Source of the DNA: Neurospora tetraspora
Lineage: Eukaryota; Ascomycota; Sordariomycetes; Sordariales; Sordariaceae
NCBI RefSeq assembly: GCF_033439725.1
Contig: NW_026944383.1
Span: forward strand, 4,836,001 to 4,900,000
Reading direction: 5' to 3'
Length of the DNA: 64,000 nucleotides
The position numbers and the translations under genes were made by a program. Below, piece after piece: positions 60,871 to 64,000 of this stretch. The notes beneath the pieces were generated by a model that made no database searches, was not told the origin of the DNA, and was given only the letters and a program-made list of their open reading frames with translations. Each line of letters starts with the position of its first letter. The stretch's first letter is position 1.

Positions 60871-63674
60871 CTACGTCCGGAAAGCCTGCATCACCCCATG
60901 CAACCGATCAATCATAACCGGCACCAGCGCATTCAAACTATCCTCCATAATCTTCTCCAAGTTCCTAATCGCCTCCTCCTCGCTGAGCTCCAAGTGGAAC
61001 CTGTCCCTAACCTTGAACACGGCCTTATCCGGCTCCAGCTTGATATCCGGGATATTCGCATCCACCATCAGACTAAACAGATTCAAGATCAAGTTGCTAT
61101 TTTTCCTCAGCGCGCTGTACGCCAAGAAGCAGTACTGCTTGAACTGGCGATAGTGCTCCGAGTTAACCCCGCCCATGCAGTCCACCATCTCTTTCGACAA
61201 CTTCATCACGGGCGCAAACGGCTTCGGGTCGCGGCCGAGTATGTACCCAAAGTCGGCGTGGAAGAAGTGCCCGTCAGGAGACAAAAGCAGGTTGTCCAGA
61301 TGCCTGTCGCCGACGCCCAGGATGTACGTGATGACGCAGTAGCCGGCGCACGACTTGACGAAGGTGTCGAGCGTCTCCTTGCGCAGGCCGAGCGGGCCGT
61401 TGCTGTCGGGGTTGTTTTGCTTGAGGTAGGCGAGCGCGGCGTTGTTGCCGTATTTGTTGAGGATGCCCTGGAAGGACATGGAGGGGACGAACTGCGAGAG
61501 GCCGGCGCTGGTGCTGGTGGCGAGGATCTTGTAGGGCGAGAGCTTGAGGTCGAGATTCTCCTTTTGCAGGAGGTTGTCCATGAGCATTATGATTTGGATG
61601 ACGAGCTGGTCTTGCCGGAGGTCGTCGCCTGTTTTGAAGATGAGCGGGTATTTGGTCCCGGAGGTGGTTTTGAAGGCCACCTTGATGGGATGGAGGGAGG
61701 ATTTGAAGACGATGGTCTCCTCCGGGATCACGCCCGTGATCATGAATGAAGGATCTAGCGGGAGCGGGAGCGGCGGATCGATGGTGACCAGCTCGTTCTT
61801 GGGATCGGCCAAGAAGTGCTTGACCCGGTCGGTTCTTCTTGCGATAGACTCGTTGGCTTCCTTGACTTCTCCCGATACTTGCGAAAGGATACGGATCCAC
61901 TCGGCCTGTCGTTTATATGTCTTTCTCTTCTCCTGGCCGCCCGGCTGCTTGTCAAGCTCGGCCATGAAATCGTAGGCAACCTTGGTGTAGATTTCCCTTG
62001 TGTCTTGCCCTTGTTCGGAGCTCCTGTCGTCGATTTCAACCATCACATACCAGTAGAAATAATTGCCGAGAGTCAGGCTTGACACGGCTCGCGTTATCAA
62101 GAATCTGGCCAGGGAACTATCCTGGGATACGTCTTGAAGGGACTGTGGCGATATGTGCTCGTACTTGAGCGCCTGAACCAGCTGCAACAAATACAACAGT
62201 AGCTCGTTGTCGTCTGCTTTGCGTAGACGCTTCACTGCAAAGGCTCTCACTGCCGAGTTGCTGAACGTTGGGCCCAGCAACTCCAGTGCATCGTCCACAT
62301 CAATATCCGTCCACTTTTCGAGAACCACCACAGCCGACCTTGCTTCTGACAAGTCGAGCCAGTTGACCGACTTGACAAATTTGGTGAGAGCCTTTTTGTT
62401 TCTGGTTAACCAGTATCGGAACTTCCAGATAAGGTCCTTTTCCTCGGGGGACAGACTGTGGGTCGGCGGGTAGGACATGATCTGGTTGAGTTCATCCCTC
62501 ACCTTGGCGTTCGGCTTGAGATCTTTATCCAGGATACCGTTTCGGTGCTGGCTGCGGACAAGTCTTCGGTGCTTGCTCTCGGCTGGGTTGTCCCTAGCGC
62601 TTACTTCCGGATCGTAAACTCGGATCAAGCGGCCTGTGGAGGTTTCATCGTCGGCATCTATGCGGCTAATTCCTGGTCCAAGCTGGATGTCTGGTGTAGG
62701 CTTCACCATGAGACCCGACTGTGAGGACGATAGATGCTGGAGCGAGGAGATGGGTGGAGGTGGATACTCGTGATCTGCAAAGACAACGGGGAAGTCAAAT
62801 CTGGGCAACTCGACAGTCAAGAGAAAGTCGGACGGCACTGGGATCGACTTGGGGGCATCGGTATTGGCACTGGCGAGAGCTTCCTGTTGACGTTGGATAG
62901 CCTTGAGCCTAAGGGATGATTTGGCCGAACCATATCCGCGCTTTTCGATGACCCTGAAGGCCAGCTGGTCCAGCCAGTCGACACGGGGTATCTCTCCCAT
63001 CTCGTGTTTCTTGAGTAGGTCCATCAAACGGTCGTACTCTTCGGCATCGTTATCCACCACAGAAGAGGGAGTGCCCTTCTTGCTAGCGCCTACACCGGAC
63101 CTCCTGGGTATGAAAGCAGGAGTTTCGGTATCATCGTTGCCATCTGCTTGTTTGTTTCGGTACACGAAACACTGTTGGCGACCTTTGGATAGCTGGTTGT
63201 CCTTATCGAACAATGGCAGAGTGGTGCCGCCAAAGGGAATGGCATGGCCATGAGCGCCCTCACCTCCGGTTGGGGAGAGGTCCCAGAGGGTGATGGCCAG
63301 ACGGGCATTTTCGGGGAGAGTAGAGTAGTCGATGGGCAGAGTGAGCCACTCGGACCATTTGCGCTCGTTCCGGAACCACTTGTAGGGTGTTTGGACTGGG
63401 ACAGTCAAAGGCTTGGATCCGGCCCAGACCTGGACGGTGACATAGAGGTCCGAGTGAGGACTATGAGAGTTTTCATTCAGTAGCCATCTTCTCGGGTAAC
63501 AAGGAACAGATGGGTGTACCTTTGGTTAGAGCCAATGTGTCGCAGGTCAGGCCTTTCGAGTAGAGTGCTGAATGGAATGGGGGTCTCCTCCCCCTCGAGA
63601 CTCATGATGCGAATCGAGACGGGATAGTTGAGCTGGTCGGAGCTCGCAAACGAAAAGGGCTCCATGATGGGCAT
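60871..63674 (-). CDS. vps34: Class III phosphatidylinositol 3-kinase VPS34
   Basis: Makes PI(3)P on endosomes and autophagosomes with Vps15 and Atg6/Beclin. Two exons, 63674-63520 and 63460-60871, with a 59-bp intron, give 914 aa. The start is the first in-frame ATG (MPIMEPF); an ATG three codons later is equally possible. The C2 domain includes RIMSLEGEETPIPF, PHSDLYVTVQVWAGSKPL and YKWFRNERKWSEWLTLPI. A Ser/Pro-rich insertion follows, then the helical PIK domain from about residue 330. The kinase domain has GDDLRQDQLVIQI, the catalytic loop GVGDRHLDNLLL (767-778) and activation motif HADFGYILG (DFG at 788-790). The C-terminus IDRLHGVMQAFRT is the lipid-contacting helix. All catalytic residues are intact. 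Confidence 0.95.
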
Positions 63675-64000
63675 GGTTCCAAGTATTCCGGGGAGTGACT
63701 GTCCCCGAAACTGAACATGAAGCACGTTATGGGATGTCTAGAAAGGTGTAAAGAATGAAAGTCAGGCTGAAGTCCCTTGAGATGATGAATCCAGATGTGA
63801 TAAGAGATGTTGTATGATGGATTCCATCCACTACGACCCCGCCGCCTATAGGGCTGGCAGGTACCTCTGTCAGTGTAACAACCCCACTACGTAACCGCAG
63901 TTACAGCGGCCAACAAGGTTCCCCAGCAGCTCCACCCCGCGAATTGGAGAGGCGGGAGGGGATCCACCCTTTTCTTTCGGCGGGGTCCACTCTGCTCTCC
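63675..64000. other. VPS34 upstream region, right edge
   Basis: Presumed VPS34 leader and promoter. No gene seen; the window ends here. Confidence 0.5.

Noticed and set aside
60736-61749. 337-codon plus-strand frame opposite the VPS34 kinase domain
   Set aside because: The opposite strand encodes the intact, conserved kinase core.

Overview
The window is nuclear DNA of a filamentous ascomycete, very probably Neurospora crassa or a close relative. Three things point there. Coding exons strongly prefer codons ending in C. Introns are short (about 54-130 bp), with GTRNGT donors and CTAAC/CTGAC branch sites just before the acceptor. Several products match known Neurospora proteins in length and key residues: a 363-aa L-arabinitol dehydrogenase, a PNG1 that has lost its catalytic Cys and His, and a LaeA-type methyltransferase. 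I see no operons, no CRISPR, no intact tRNA or rRNA gene and no intact transposon. Gene boundaries and introns were read by eye from splice signals and frame; untranslated regions and transcription starts are inferred.

Layout: 1-3.05 kb has no gene but holds a 26-bp perfect palindrome. 3.06-3.80 kb (-) is a small disordered fungal protein. 8.57-8.99 kb (-) is COX16. At 9.6-16.1 kb a secreted GH35 beta-galactosidase (-) and L-arabinitol 4-dehydrogenase (+) are divergently transcribed from one 1.95-kb spacer. 16.8-17.5 kb (+) is ATP synthase subunit g. 22.8-24.2 kb (-) is a seven-exon LAE-1 methyltransferase gene. Upstream of it lies 9.7 kb with no credible gene. 33.9-36.0 kb (-) is an APC-superfamily permease, followed by two tRNA-like relics.

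From 37.8 kb the region is gene-dense: nicotinate phosphoribosyltransferase (-) diverges from the U3 snoRNP WD40 protein UTP4 (+). A 58-bp perfect inverted repeat follows at 43.5-43.7 kb, then PNG1 (+) at 46.1-47.5 kb. After that come a 1185-aa protein of unknown function (-), a protein with a retropepsin-like aspartic protease motif (+), a disordered poly-Q protein (+), mitochondrial enoyl-thioester reductase ETR1 (+) and the PI3-kinase VPS34 (-), whose start is near the right edge.

Functional links are mostly separate housekeeping roles: mitochondrial respiration (COX16, ATP synthase g, ETR1), NAD salvage, ribosome biogenesis, endosome/autophagy lipid signalling and secondary-metabolism control. 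The clearest shared job is the beta-galactosidase/L-arabinitol dehydrogenase pair, which fits plant-sugar and galactose catabolism. Telomere-like CCCTAA boxes occur upstream of the mitochondrial genes.
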